Positions 47,750 through 56,177 of a stretch of DNA of 64,000 bases are shown one piece after another. The stretch is taken from NCBI GenBank assembly GCA_963820375.1, contig CAWFZX010000016.1, positions 124,001 through 188,000 on the forward strand. The letters are read 5' to 3'. This DNA comes from AWTP1-13 sp963820375. GTDB taxonomy: Bacteria; Pseudomonadota; Alphaproteobacteria; Rhizobiales; Hyphomicrobiaceae. The notes under the pieces are model-generated. The model had not been told where the DNA came from and made no database searches. It saw only the letters and a list, made by a program, of their open reading frames with translations. Positions within the stretch are counted from its first letter, which is position 1, and each line of letters begins with the position of its first letter. The position numbers and the translations under genes are program-made.

Positions 47750-48520
47750 ATGCTGCCCCGCAAAACCCTGCTGAGTTGGAGCACGGGCAAGGACTCGGCC
47801 TGGACGCTCCATCGCTTGCGGCAAGACGCCAACGTGCAACTGGTCGGCCTGGTGACCACCATCAATGCGGCCTTCGGGCGGGTCGCCATGCACGGTGTGC
47901 GGCGTGAGCTGCTCGAGCAGCAGGCCGCCGCAACGGGCCTGCCCCTCTTCGAGCTGCCGATCCCGCATCCCTGTCCGAACGAGGTCTACCAGCGCAGCAT
48001 GGCCGAGTTTGTTGCCCGGCAGCGGGCCGCCGGCGTGGAGGCCATCGCCTTTGGCGATCTCTTTCTCGAAGACATTCGCCGTTATCGCGAGCAAGCCCTG
48101 GCCGGCACCGGTATGACCCCGCTGTTCCCGCTATGGGGTCTTGATACAGCCGTCCTTGCGCGTGAGATGGTCGCAGCCGGGCTCGCCGGCTACATCAGCG
48201 CGCTGGATCCCGATCGCCTACCGGCGCGCTTTGCCGGCCGGGGTTTCGACGCCGAACTGCTGGGCGAACTGCCGGCGGGCGTCGATCCTTGCGGTGAAAA
48301 CGGCGAATTCCACACCTTCGCCTGCGCCGGACCTATGTTCGATCGCCCTATCGCCGTCACGCTTGGTGAGGTGGTTTTGCGGGAGGGTTTTGTGTTTTGC
48401 GACCTGCGGCCAGCACAGGCGCTAGCGGCCAGCAGCCGGTCGCGCTGCGATCGCCGGGTTGGCCGCGCCAGCGACGCGGCCGGCGCGAAAGACCCTAGCC
48501 CGGCGAGGCGACGGCCATGA
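47750..48520 (+). CDS. DUF71/COG2102 PP-loop ATPase (diphthine-ammonia-ligase-like)
   Basis: A 256-residue ATP pyrophosphatase-fold protein. The PP-loop is 'LLSWSTGKDSAWTLHRLRQD' (SxGKDS). The DUF71 region follows with 'GVEAIAFGDLFLEDIRRYRE', 'LFPLWGLDTAVLAREMVAAG' and 'DPCGENGEFHTFACAGPMF', the family hallmark 'GE.GEFHTF'. Eukaryotic and archaeal relatives (Dph6) amidate diphthine. Bacteria lack diphthamide, and comparative genomics has proposed a B12-salvage role for the bacterial branch. The start overlaps nothing, but the stop overlaps the next gene by ATGA, and that next gene encodes a BtuF-like cobalamin-binding protein, which fits. The last 30 residues are arginine/alanine-rich and poorly conserved. 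Confidence 0.88.
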   Translation: MLPRKTLLSWSTGKDSAWTLHRLRQDANVQLVGLVTTINAAFGRVAMHGVRRELLEQQAAATGLPLFELPIPHPCPNEVYQRSMAEFVARQRAAGVEAIAFGDLFLEDIRRYREQALAGTGMTPLFPLWGLDTAVLAREMVAAGLAGYISALDPDRLPARFAGRGFDAELLGELPAGVDPCGENGEFHTFACAGPMFDRPIAVTLGEVVLREGFVFCDLRPAQALAASSRSRCDRRVGRASDAAGAKDPSPARRRP

Positions 48521-49452
48521 CTGACCGCGGACCGTTGCGTGTTGTTAGCTTGATCGCCAGTGCGACGGAAATCGTCTGCGCCCTTGGCCGTGGCGACTGG
48601 CTGGTCGGCCGCAGTCACGAATGCGATTACCCACCGCAGGTTCTGAGCCTGCCGGCGCTGACGGCGCCCAAGTTCGGGGTTGAGGGCTCTTCTCTCGAGA
48701 TCGATCGCCGCGTCCAGGCAATCGTGCGCGATGGCTTGTCGGTCTACCGCGTCGATGCAGAGGCCCTGAGGGCGTTGGCGCCCGATGTAATCGTCACACA
48801 GGATCACTGCGAAGTCTGCGCCGTGAGTTTGACGGATGTGGAAAAGGCGCTGTGCAGCTGGAGCGATCGGCAGGTGCGCATTATATCGCTGCGGCCCGAC
48901 TCTCTCGCCGACGCCTACGCCGATATGCGCCGCGTGGGGCTTGCCTTGCGGGCGCAGGCGCAGAGCCAGACGTTGGTGGCCGCGATCGAGAGCCGGTTGC
49001 GCGCTTTAGCCGGCACGACCGCGCGACGGGGAAAGCCGCGGGTTGCTTTCATCGAGTGGGTCGAACCGCTGATGGCGGGCGGCAACTGGATGCCGGAGTT
49101 GATCGAGGCGGCGGGCGGCCAAAATCTGTTCGGCGTCGCCGGCAAACATTCAAGCTGGATGCCATGGAGCGAGCTGGTTGCGGCGAACCCCGAGGTGATC
49201 ATCGTTGCCCCCTGCGGCTTCGGGCTGCCGCGCTGCCTACAGGAACTATCCCTGCTCAAGGCCAAGCCCGGTTGGGCGGGGCTCGAGGCGGTGCGCAACG
49301 GCCGCGTCTACTTTGCGGATGGCAATTCATTCTTCAACCGGCCCGGTCCGCGCCTGGCCGACAGTGGCGAGATGCTGGTCGAGATGCTGCATGCCGAGCC
49401 GCGCCCGCATCGCTACGAGCTGGTCGCCTGGGTCAGGCACGGGCACGGGTGA
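48517..49452 (+). CDS. BtuF-like cobalamin-binding protein
   Basis: A 311-residue class III solute-binding protein. 'LRVVSLIASATEIVCALGRGDWLVGRSHECDYPP' is the usual BtuF N-lobe start, and 'DVIVTQDHCEVCAVSLTDVE' and 'GKPRVAFIEWVEPLMAGGNW' are typical of the group annotated as cobalamin-binding. The C-lobe has 'WSELVAANPEVIIVAPCGFG' and 'AVRNGRVYFADGNSFFNRPGPRL'. There is no signal peptide (starts MTDRGPLR), as in many members of this subgroup. It overlaps the DUF71 gene by ATGA and no ABC permease (btuCD) is beside it. With the B12-dependent mutase at 22317 it suggests cobalamin salvage or handling; direct role unknown. Confidence 0.85.
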   Translation: MTDRGPLRVVSLIASATEIVCALGRGDWLVGRSHECDYPPQVLSLPALTAPKFGVEGSSLEIDRRVQAIVRDGLSVYRVDAEALRALAPDVIVTQDHCEVCAVSLTDVEKALCSWSDRQVRIISLRPDSLADAYADMRRVGLALRAQAQSQTLVAAIESRLRALAGTTARRGKPRVAFIEWVEPLMAGGNWMPELIEAAGGQNLFGVAGKHSSWMPWSELVAANPEVIIVAPCGFGLPRCLQELSLLKAKPGWAGLEAVRNGRVYFADGNSFFNRPGPRLADSGEMLVEMLHAEPRPHRYELVAWVRHGHG

Positions 49453-49544
49453 CCGGCAAGCTGGGCCTGCGCAGCCGAGGGATTTTTGCCGGCTGGCCTA
49501 TCGGCCCGGAGTGGGCCGCCCGCTGCGGTGGCGCCGAGATCCGC

Positions 49545-50486
49545 TCAAGCCACGTCGGCGCCGTAGTAGAGCATGACAACATGCTCGGCCTCGGCGAAAA
49601 ACAGCCAGCGCTCGACGAGCAATCCGGCCGCCATTGCCGGCACGGCAAGGGTGGCACCCGCAAGGCCCAGCCCGGGAACGAGCGACAGCAGGCAAGCGGC
49701 GATCGGAACGGCAAAAGCCAATAGGCCCGCAAGCCTGCGCAGCTTTTTGGCATGCTTGCGCCCGATGCTGTAGCCCATCTCGCGCATGATGTAGTTTGGC
49801 TGCGTGTGTGGCGGCTCCAGCGGGCGCACTTTGCCGAGGTGACCGAGGCCGGTCGCCGCCTCCACCGAGTAGGTGCGTAGCTCGCCGTCGATCGTGCGCC
49901 AGTAGGTCCATTTCAAAATGCCGGCGGCGCTGACGTTGGCAAGCGCCAGCCACGCCGCCCAGGGGCGTCCCAGGCCGAAAGCCTGCAGCATAAGGTTGAG
50001 CAGCACGGCGCCGCTGCCGAGGCCAAGGGCGACATAGATCGGCGCCGTAAGCGGCTGATGCCATTGCCGGATGGTGCGCAGTGAGGCGTAGATCATGCCG
50101 GTTGTGAACAGCGTCAGCAGGGCGCAGCACAGGGTCAGCAGCGCCAGCAGGCTCATGGCTGGGCTGGTGCTTTCAAACACGAACCAGCCGAGCGCCATTA
50201 GGCCGGCCGGAACGTAGGTCGCCACCGCCATCACACCTTCGCGCGAGAGCCACGATGTGCGCCACTGCGAGAAGGCACGCCAGGCACGCTCCGGTCGGCC
50301 AAGGTGTGCTGTCGAGGAGAGCAAGCCTACCGTGATGAGGAGAAAGGCCAGCCCGAATGCAGTGAAGGCAAACCAACCCTGTGCCGGCGCGACAGCCAAC
50401 AAGCGCGCAATCGCAAGCCAGGCCAACAGACCGTAGCCCGCGCCGGAGGCGGTGGTGAAGACGATGACGGAGTAGGCAGGATGCAT
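49545..50486 (-). CDS. soeC: DmsC/SoeC-type membrane anchor subunit
   Basis: A 313-residue protein with about eight membrane helices, beginning 'MHPAYSVIVFTTASGAGYGLLAWLA', the usual DmsC-like start. Conserved 'STAHLGRPERAWRAFSQWRTSWLSREGVMA' (which contains the anchor's quinone-side histidine and arginines) and 'GMIYASLRTIRQWHQPLTAP' follow. The C-terminal half is longer than in E. coli DmsC and has a hydrophilic loop 'LEPPHTQPNYIMREMGYSIGRKHAKKLR', which is typical of SoeC-like anchors. It transfers electrons from the iron-sulfur subunit to quinone. A 192-bp gap separates it from soeB; the gene order A-B-C is standard. Confidence 0.85.
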   Translation of the reverse strand: MHPAYSVIVFTTASGAGYGLLAWLAIARLLAVAPAQGWFAFTAFGLAFLLITVGLLSSTAHLGRPERAWRAFSQWRTSWLSREGVMAVATYVPAGLMALGWFVFESTSPAMSLLALLTLCCALLTLFTTGMIYASLRTIRQWHQPLTAPIYVALGLGSGAVLLNLMLQAFGLGRPWAAWLALANVSAAGILKWTYWRTIDGELRTYSVEAATGLGHLGKVRPLEPPHTQPNYIMREMGYSIGRKHAKKLRRLAGLLAFAVPIAACLLSLVPGLGLAGATLAVPAMAAGLLVERWLFFAEAEHVVMLYYGADVA

Positions 50487-50678
50487 GAGGTTAGGCGCCT
50501 AGCCAAACCTGCGGGCCGGCTGCTTCGCCTCGATCTGAGGGCGACCAGCTGGCGACGGGGTGAGGTCCCCACCCCAATCGAGACGCGTTGGCGGACGCCG
50601 GTGGCCTACGGCCTCCGCGCGCGAGCTGCCGCGCGCGAGGCAATAGGAAGTGGGGATCGCCGGTCGGTTCACGACGCC

Positions 50679-51467
50679 TCACCGCGAAAGCATCTGATCG
50701 AGCCAGGCAAACAGACGCTCGGCAGCCGCGCTGGGGGGGTGAGCATCAACCGCAGCGGACGCGCTGGTGGCGCTCCCGTTTTTGCTCGCCGCGCCCCACT
50801 CCCGCGCCGATGCGCTGACGGCATCTTGCCGTGGCCGCGGCGGCAGATACTTGTTGACCGGCTTGTAGCCGAACTCGGGCAGGAGATCGAAGCCGCCGCG
50901 CTCAGCCACCAGCTGCGACACCGCGCTTTGCGGATCGCCCAAGTCTCCGAAATGCCGAGCCCCGGTCGGACAGGCACGCACGCAGGCCGGGATGCGGTCC
51001 TCGGGAACGATATGCGCATTGTAAATGCGATCGACGCACAGCGTGCATTTCTTCATGACACCGTGGCCATAGTCGTACTCGCGCGCGCCATAGGGGCACG
51101 CCCAGGAGCACAGCTTGCAACCGATGCAGGTGTCCGGATCGACCAGCACGATGCCGTCCTCGGCCCGCTTGTAGGAGGCGCCGGTCGGGCACACGGTGAC
51201 GCAGTCCGGCTCCTCGCAGTGCAGACACGAGCGCGGAAAATTCACGGTCCAGCTCGCGGCACCCTCGCCGGCCTCGAAAGCGTGCACGCGATTGAGCCAG
51301 GCACCGTGCGGGTCGGGGCCGTAGGGGTCCTGATCGGTCAAGGGCGCCGAATAACCGCCGGCATTCCACTCCTTGCAGCTCGTGGCACACGCCTGGCAAC
51401 CGACGCAGGTATCGAGGTCGATGACCAGCCCGAGTTTTTTGGCCGTGGCAGCAGGCAGCGCGGTCAT
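50679..51467 (-). CDS. soeB: Iron-sulfur electron-transfer subunit (DmsB/SoeB type)
   Basis: A 262-residue ferredoxin-like protein with 16 cysteines for four [4Fe-4S] clusters: 'CVGCQACATSCKEWN', 'CLHCEEPDCVTVCP', 'CIGCKLCSWACPYGARE', and 'KKCTLCVDR' with 'PACVRACPTGARHFGDLGDP'. The first ~90 residues contain a stretch between cluster motifs ('PYGPDPHGAWLNRVHAFEAG') of the SoeB/PsrB type. It has no signal peptide and so acts on the cytoplasmic side. The C-terminal ~50 residues, after 'KYLPPRPRQ', are low-complexity and end in a short helix. Its ATG overlaps the stop of the catalytic-subunit gene. Confidence 0.92.
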   Translation of the reverse strand: MTALPAATAKKLGLVIDLDTCVGCQACATSCKEWNAGGYSAPLTDQDPYGPDPHGAWLNRVHAFEAGEGAASWTVNFPRSCLHCEEPDCVTVCPTGASYKRAEDGIVLVDPDTCIGCKLCSWACPYGAREYDYGHGVMKKCTLCVDRIYNAHIVPEDRIPACVRACPTGARHFGDLGDPQSAVSQLVAERGGFDLLPEFGYKPVNKYLPPRPRQDAVSASAREWGAASKNGSATSASAAVDAHPPSAAAERLFAWLDQMLSR

Positions 51468-54313
51468 GGCTGCGCTCCGTGGCTGTTGGATGCAGCCAAT
51501 CCAGGTGGTGGCCGCAGCGGCGCCGGCCGCGGTGACGTTGTCTGTGCCTCATGCGCGCCAATCTTTTCGATCCGTACCCGCAGGTCGTACCAGGCCGCCT
51601 GCCCGGTAACGGGGTCGCTGTTCGAATAGCGAAAGCCGTCGGGCTGTTCGGGCTGCAGCTCCGCAATCAGATGGTTGAGGAGGAAGCCGCGCGTCACTTC
51701 CGGCGCCTCAACATCAAGACCCCAGGCGCCGGCCCGTTTGCCGATCGCATTCCAGGTCCATACCGTGTCGGCATTGACCCCCTCCATCAGTTTGACCTGT
51801 GCCTTCACGCGGCCGCTGCGGCTGCTGATCCACACCCAGTCGTCGTCCTTAATGCCAAGCGCTTCGGCGCGGGCCCGGTTCACATACAGGCGGTTCGAGG
51901 CATGGATCTGGCGCAGCCAGGCGTTTTGCGAGCCCCACGAGTGGTACATCGCCATCGGCCGCTGCGTGATCGCATGGAGCGGAAAGTCCTGCTGGGAGGC
52001 TGCGGCATCTTCGAACGGCGGATACCAGAAGGGCAGCGGATCGAAGTAGGTGGCGACGCGCCGACGATGCTGGCTAGGGGGCACCAGCGGCCCGTGCCCC
52101 AGTGCCGCCAGCCGCAGCTTCTGCATGGGTTCGCTGTAGAGCTGGAAAATCACCGGCGTCGGCGTGATGCGAAAGCCCATGTCGACCGCCCAGTCGATGA
52201 ACTGCCGGTTCGCGTGCTTGAAATAGCGCAGCTGCGGCGGCAGCTGGTGCACGTGCACGCAGCCAGCGGCGACGTACTGTTCGAGCTGGCGCGGATTGGG
52301 CTCACCCCGTCCCCAGGCGTCACCGGTCTTGCCGCGATGTCCCGCCAGCGGGCCAATGCCCGGTCGGCGTTGATGATTGACGATATAGTCGGCGTAGCCA
52401 CCGGGGTATTTCGGCGAGCCGTCGGCATTGCTGAAGCCCGGCAGCGCCAGCCGCGCGCCGAGATCGATCAGCACGCTTTGGAACGGCCGCACGTCGCGAT
52501 CGGGAACGACCACCGGTTGTCGGATGGCATCGGCGGGCGCGTTGGGCTCGGAAATCGGCCGGTCGAGCAGCGAGATGCAATCCCAGCGTTCCAGATAGGT
52601 CGTGTCGGGAAGGATCAGATCGGCGTAGGGCACTGTTTCCGAGAAATAGGCATCGCAGTAGATGATCTTCGGGATCTTGTAGTCGTTGCTGGCTGGGTCC
52701 TTTGCGCTCAAGTGCTGCAGGGTGGCCGGCAGGTCCATGGCCGAGTTCCAGCCCATGTTGGCCATGTACAAAAACAAGACGTCGACGGGATAAGGGTCGC
52801 CGCGCGCCGCATTGGCGATCACCGTGTGCATGAGGCCATGGGCCGCAAACGGCGCCTCCCAGCTGTAGGCCTTGTCGATGCGTTGCGGGACGCCGGCACT
52901 GTCGATCAGCAAATCCTCCGGACCGGTCGGGAAGCCGAGGTGCGGTCCCTCAAGGGGCTGCATTGGCTTCACCTCGCCGGGTTTGCCTCTGGGCTTGAGG
53001 GTTGGCGGGGTCTGCTTGGGATAGGGCGTTTTGTAACGGAAGCCGCCGGGGCAATCGATCGCGCCCAGCAGGATCTGCAGCACGTGCAGGATGCGGCAGG
53101 TGTGGAAGCCGTTGGCGTGGGCCGAGATGCCGCGCATGGCATGCATGCCGACGGGTCTCCCGATCGTCTGGTCGTGGCGCCGCCCGGTCCAGTCGGTCCA
53201 GGGGATGTCGAGCACCACCGGCTCAGCAAAGGCGGCACGCGCCAGCTCGGCGGCGATGCGGCGGATGCTGCCGGCAGCCACTCCTGTTTCCGCGGCAACG
53301 CGCTCGGGCGCATAGTCCGGCGCCAGAAAGCGCTCTGCCAGCAGCTGGAACGCCGGCACGGCGCTGCGCTTGTCGGCAAGTTGGAAGGTGCCGGAAAAGG
53401 CTGGCGACAGATCCCCAGCCAATGCGCTCGTGAGCTTGCCAGAATGCTTGTCGTAAAGGAGCGGGTTGCCGGCGCCGTCGCGCGCGAATAGACCGTCATC
53501 GGCTGCGCCGGGGGCGCGAATCACCAACCAGCCCGCATTCGTGTAACGGCGCAAATAGTCGACGTCGATTTGCTGCGTGCGCAGAAGCTCGTGCACCAGG
53601 GCCCCGGCGAACAGGCCATCGGTGCCTGGCTTGATGCCGATCCATTCGTCGGCGATGGCGCTATAGCCGGTGCGCACAGGATTGATGCTCACCACCTTGA
53701 CGCCGCGCTTTTTCAGCTTGCCGAGCTCGATTTTCAGCGGGTTGGAGGCGTGATCCTCGGCCACGCCCCACAGCATGAAATAACGGGTGTGCTCCCAGTC
53801 CGTCTCGCCGAACTCCCAGAACGATCCCCCGAACGTGTACAGACCCGCCGCTGCCATGTTGACCGAGCAGAAACCGCCATGCGCGGCAAAATTGGGTGTC
53901 CCGAACTGCATGGCCCACCAGCTTGTCAAGGCCTGGCTTTGATCGCGGCCGGTGAAAAAGGCTAGTTTCCTCGGATCTTTGCGGCGCACCTCACCCAGCC
54001 ACCGGCTGGCCAGCGTCAGCGCCTCCTGCCACGAGATTTCCTTGAAGTCGCCCGAGCCGCGCGGGCCAACGCGCAGCAGGGGCGCGCGCAGTCGCGCGGG
54101 CGAGTAGTGCTGCATGATGCCGGCCGCGCCCTTGCCGCACAGCACGCCTCGGTTCACCGGGTGGTCGCGATTGCCCTCGATGTAGCGGACCTTGCCGTCC
54201 TTCAAGAAGACGCGAATGCCGCAGCGGCAGGCGCACATGTAGCAGGTGGTGGTCTTGATCTCGTCGGCGGGCGGGACCGACAAGGCGACGTCGGGCTCAG
54301 GTGGGGCTCGCAA
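51464..54313 (-). CDS. soeA: Molybdopterin oxidoreductase catalytic subunit, SoeA-type sulfite dehydrogenase
   Basis: A 949-residue bis-molybdopterin-guanine-dinucleotide enzyme. The N-terminal [4Fe-4S] motif is 'TTCYMCACRCGIRVFLKDGK', with the fourth Cys in 'NRGVLCGKGAAG'. Next come 'VKVVSINPVRTGYSAIADEW', 'PVGMHAMRGISAHANGFHTC', 'PYADLILPDTTYLERWDCIS' and the C-terminal molybdopterin-binding 'DDDWVWISSRSGRVKAQVKL'. There is no Tat signal, which separates SoeA (cytoplasmic) from DmsA/PsrA. The 'CYMCACRCGI' start and the subunit order A-B-C match the cytoplasmic sulfite dehydrogenase SoeABC of Allochromatium and alphaproteobacteria. Substrate assignment to sulfite is by family resemblance. 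A 276-bp spacer follows upstream to the TAXI gene. Confidence 0.85.
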   Translation of the reverse strand: MRAPPEPDVALSVPPADEIKTTTCYMCACRCGIRVFLKDGKVRYIEGNRDHPVNRGVLCGKGAAGIMQHYSPARLRAPLLRVGPRGSGDFKEISWQEALTLASRWLGEVRRKDPRKLAFFTGRDQSQALTSWWAMQFGTPNFAAHGGFCSVNMAAAGLYTFGGSFWEFGETDWEHTRYFMLWGVAEDHASNPLKIELGKLKKRGVKVVSINPVRTGYSAIADEWIGIKPGTDGLFAGALVHELLRTQQIDVDYLRRYTNAGWLVIRAPGAADDGLFARDGAGNPLLYDKHSGKLTSALAGDLSPAFSGTFQLADKRSAVPAFQLLAERFLAPDYAPERVAAETGVAAGSIRRIAAELARAAFAEPVVLDIPWTDWTGRRHDQTIGRPVGMHAMRGISAHANGFHTCRILHVLQILLGAIDCPGGFRYKTPYPKQTPPTLKPRGKPGEVKPMQPLEGPHLGFPTGPEDLLIDSAGVPQRIDKAYSWEAPFAAHGLMHTVIANAARGDPYPVDVLFLYMANMGWNSAMDLPATLQHLSAKDPASNDYKIPKIIYCDAYFSETVPYADLILPDTTYLERWDCISLLDRPISEPNAPADAIRQPVVVPDRDVRPFQSVLIDLGARLALPGFSNADGSPKYPGGYADYIVNHQRRPGIGPLAGHRGKTGDAWGRGEPNPRQLEQYVAAGCVHVHQLPPQLRYFKHANRQFIDWAVDMGFRITPTPVIFQLYSEPMQKLRLAALGHGPLVPPSQHRRRVATYFDPLPFWYPPFEDAAASQQDFPLHAITQRPMAMYHSWGSQNAWLRQIHASNRLYVNRARAEALGIKDDDWVWISSRSGRVKAQVKLMEGVNADTVWTWNAIGKRAGAWGLDVEAPEVTRGFLLNHLIAELQPEQPDGFRYSNSDPVTGQAAWYDLRVRIEKIGAHEAQTTSPRPAPLRPPPGLAASNSHGAQP

Positions 54314-54589
54314 GCATTGCCTCGTGGACTAGGGGCTGACAGCCAGGACGCGGCGCATGACCGGCCACGACGATACGGCCAGAGGGGCACGGCTGCGAAA
54401 TGCTTTTCTCGGCCGACGGCGCCAAGCCGCCTTAGGTCTATTGCCGCACGCCGGGGCTGGCAAGTGGTGCGGGCCCAACGCGCCAGCGCCAAGGGCACCC
54501 GCAAACGCGGCAATCTCTGCCCCACCTCAACCTGCCGGCGTGGCGGTCGCCAAGGCGCCGGCCGTCAGAAGCGCTGCCTGCCAGACCGG

Positions 54590-55999
54590 CTATTCGGCGG
54601 CCATGCGCATGTCCTGTGGGCGTGCGGCAAGTCGATGCCGAACCAGATCGATGTGACCGCGCAAATCATAGAGCTGCCAGGAGAAATAGAGCGGGACGCG
54701 GAGCCGGCGCACGTGGCTGTCGATGCGCTCGATTTCAGCCTGGTGCGCGGCCAGGTCGTACTGGGCGCCACCGCTGTCGAGGCTGCGCTCCAGCGCCTTC
54801 AACTGGCGGTACCAGTACAACAGGCGCCGCCGCACATTCCAAGCATAGGCGGTCGGCAAAAAGCGCATCAGCGGCAGCAGCACGGCCAACACCGGTATCA
54901 GCAGGACCAGCTTGGCGGCGTGGGCGCTGGTATAGGCTGTGATGTTGTAGGGCAGGCCGATCCGCTTGTTGAACGGGGCGATCAGTCGCAACAGGAAAGG
55001 CAGCTCATTGGTCCTGTAGATCTGCCGAGCCTCTTTGGGCACCTCGAACTCGGGATCGCTGGCACTGGGAAACTCGCCGGCCTTGTAGAACAGCACCGGA
55101 TCGCCGTTCTTGTCGAAGCCCGGTTTAGGATTGTTCATGATGGCTTGCGTCAGCAGGCTCGCCAACGAGGCATCCAGGCTCGGCCGGATCACCAGGGCAA
55201 CCGAGGTCGCCAGCAAGGTAATGTCCGCCGATGGGATGAGCGGGTTGAATTCGACCGAACCCGTGCGCATCACCAGCTTGGTGAGCGCAGGAAAGCGATT
55301 GTCATAGGCATCGCCCTCGGCTGAGAAGTCCATCAGCCGAATGTTCGGCACGTGCAAGAGCGCCTGGATCTTGTCGGAGTTTGCCGGCAGAATCAGGATC
55401 GCCGCATCGGCCTTCCCTTCCAGGAGTTCGGCCGCATCGGCGGAAAGCTCCTTGTCGATGAGCTTGGGATCGTCGCGGACAATGCTAATGCCGTTGGCGC
55501 GCAGCAATTGGCTGGCGATGCGCCGCGCCCCGCTGTCCTTGGTGCCAACCATGACGCGCTTACCATCGAGCTCGCGCAGGCTCTGGATGGGCGTATCGTT
55601 GCGGGTAAACACCCAGATTGGCTCATAAAACAGCCGCCCCAGCGATTGCAGCTTGGCGTACTCGAGGTGGCGCCCCTTTGCTCTGTCGGTGGCGAGCCGC
55701 CCTTGCATGCTGCCAACCAGTCCACCCTTGACGAAGCCGGCATTGATGTCGAAGTCGTCGTCGACCAGGGCTCTGAGGGTGGCAAAGCCCTCCTTGTCCC
55801 TGAATTCGAGGCGCACTCCATTGCGCTCCAGTTCGGCGCGATAGCTCTCGGCCAATTGCTGATAGTGCGGATTGCCGGTCGCCATGATGATGCGCCCGTC
55901 GCTGTGCGATCCAGCCTGCAGCGTGACCGCATAGACCGCGAAACCGAGGCCGCCCGCCAGCACGGTTGCGACCGAGGCCCTGGCCGTATTTGATTCCAT
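54590..55999 (-). CDS. TAXI-type solute-binding protein with C-terminal membrane anchor
   Basis: A 469-residue protein. The N-terminal hydrophobic segment ('ASVATVLAGGLGFAVYAVTL') is followed by a TAXI (TRAP-associated extracytoplasmic immunogenic) domain: 'GRIIMATGNPHYQQLAESYR', 'DFDINAGFVKGGLVGSMQGR', 'LRELDGKRVMVGTKDSGARRI' and 'ALVIRPSLDASLASLLTQAI'. About 110 more residues follow with a second membrane helix ('AAKLVLLIPVLAVLLPLMRF') and a charged, helical cytoplasmic tail. So the binding domain is tethered at both ends, and no TRAP permease is nearby. It lies upstream of soeABC on the same strand. ATG 55999 with GGGGAG before it is preferred to ATG 56017. Confidence 0.82.
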   Translation of the reverse strand: MESNTARASVATVLAGGLGFAVYAVTLQAGSHSDGRIIMATGNPHYQQLAESYRAELERNGVRLEFRDKEGFATLRALVDDDFDINAGFVKGGLVGSMQGRLATDRAKGRHLEYAKLQSLGRLFYEPIWVFTRNDTPIQSLRELDGKRVMVGTKDSGARRIASQLLRANGISIVRDDPKLIDKELSADAAELLEGKADAAILILPANSDKIQALLHVPNIRLMDFSAEGDAYDNRFPALTKLVMRTGSVEFNPLIPSADITLLATSVALVIRPSLDASLASLLTQAIMNNPKPGFDKNGDPVLFYKAGEFPSASDPEFEVPKEARQIYRTNELPFLLRLIAPFNKRIGLPYNITAYTSAHAAKLVLLIPVLAVLLPLMRFLPTAYAWNVRRRLLYWYRQLKALERSLDSGGAQYDLAAHQAEIERIDSHVRRLRVPLYFSWQLYDLRGHIDLVRHRLAARPQDMRMAAE

Positions 56000-56177
56000 C
56001 CCAACTCCCCGCCTCATGCCGCGCCCTCAGCGCGGAAACCCTAGCGATCGTAATGGACTGTTAACCATCTTGCCACTCCTCGATGGCACGGGTGTGGCGC
56101 CCAAAAGGGGGCAAGTCGATCCGCCGCGGCGCAGTTTAGAGGCCGGCGGTCGTCGTCGACCAAGGGTCGGCAAAGAT

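Noticed and set aside
51551..53491. 646-codon plus-strand frame
   Set aside because: It is antisense to soeA, which has all expected motifs; the composition (Arg, Gln, His, Val-rich) is typical of a shadow in high-GC DNA.
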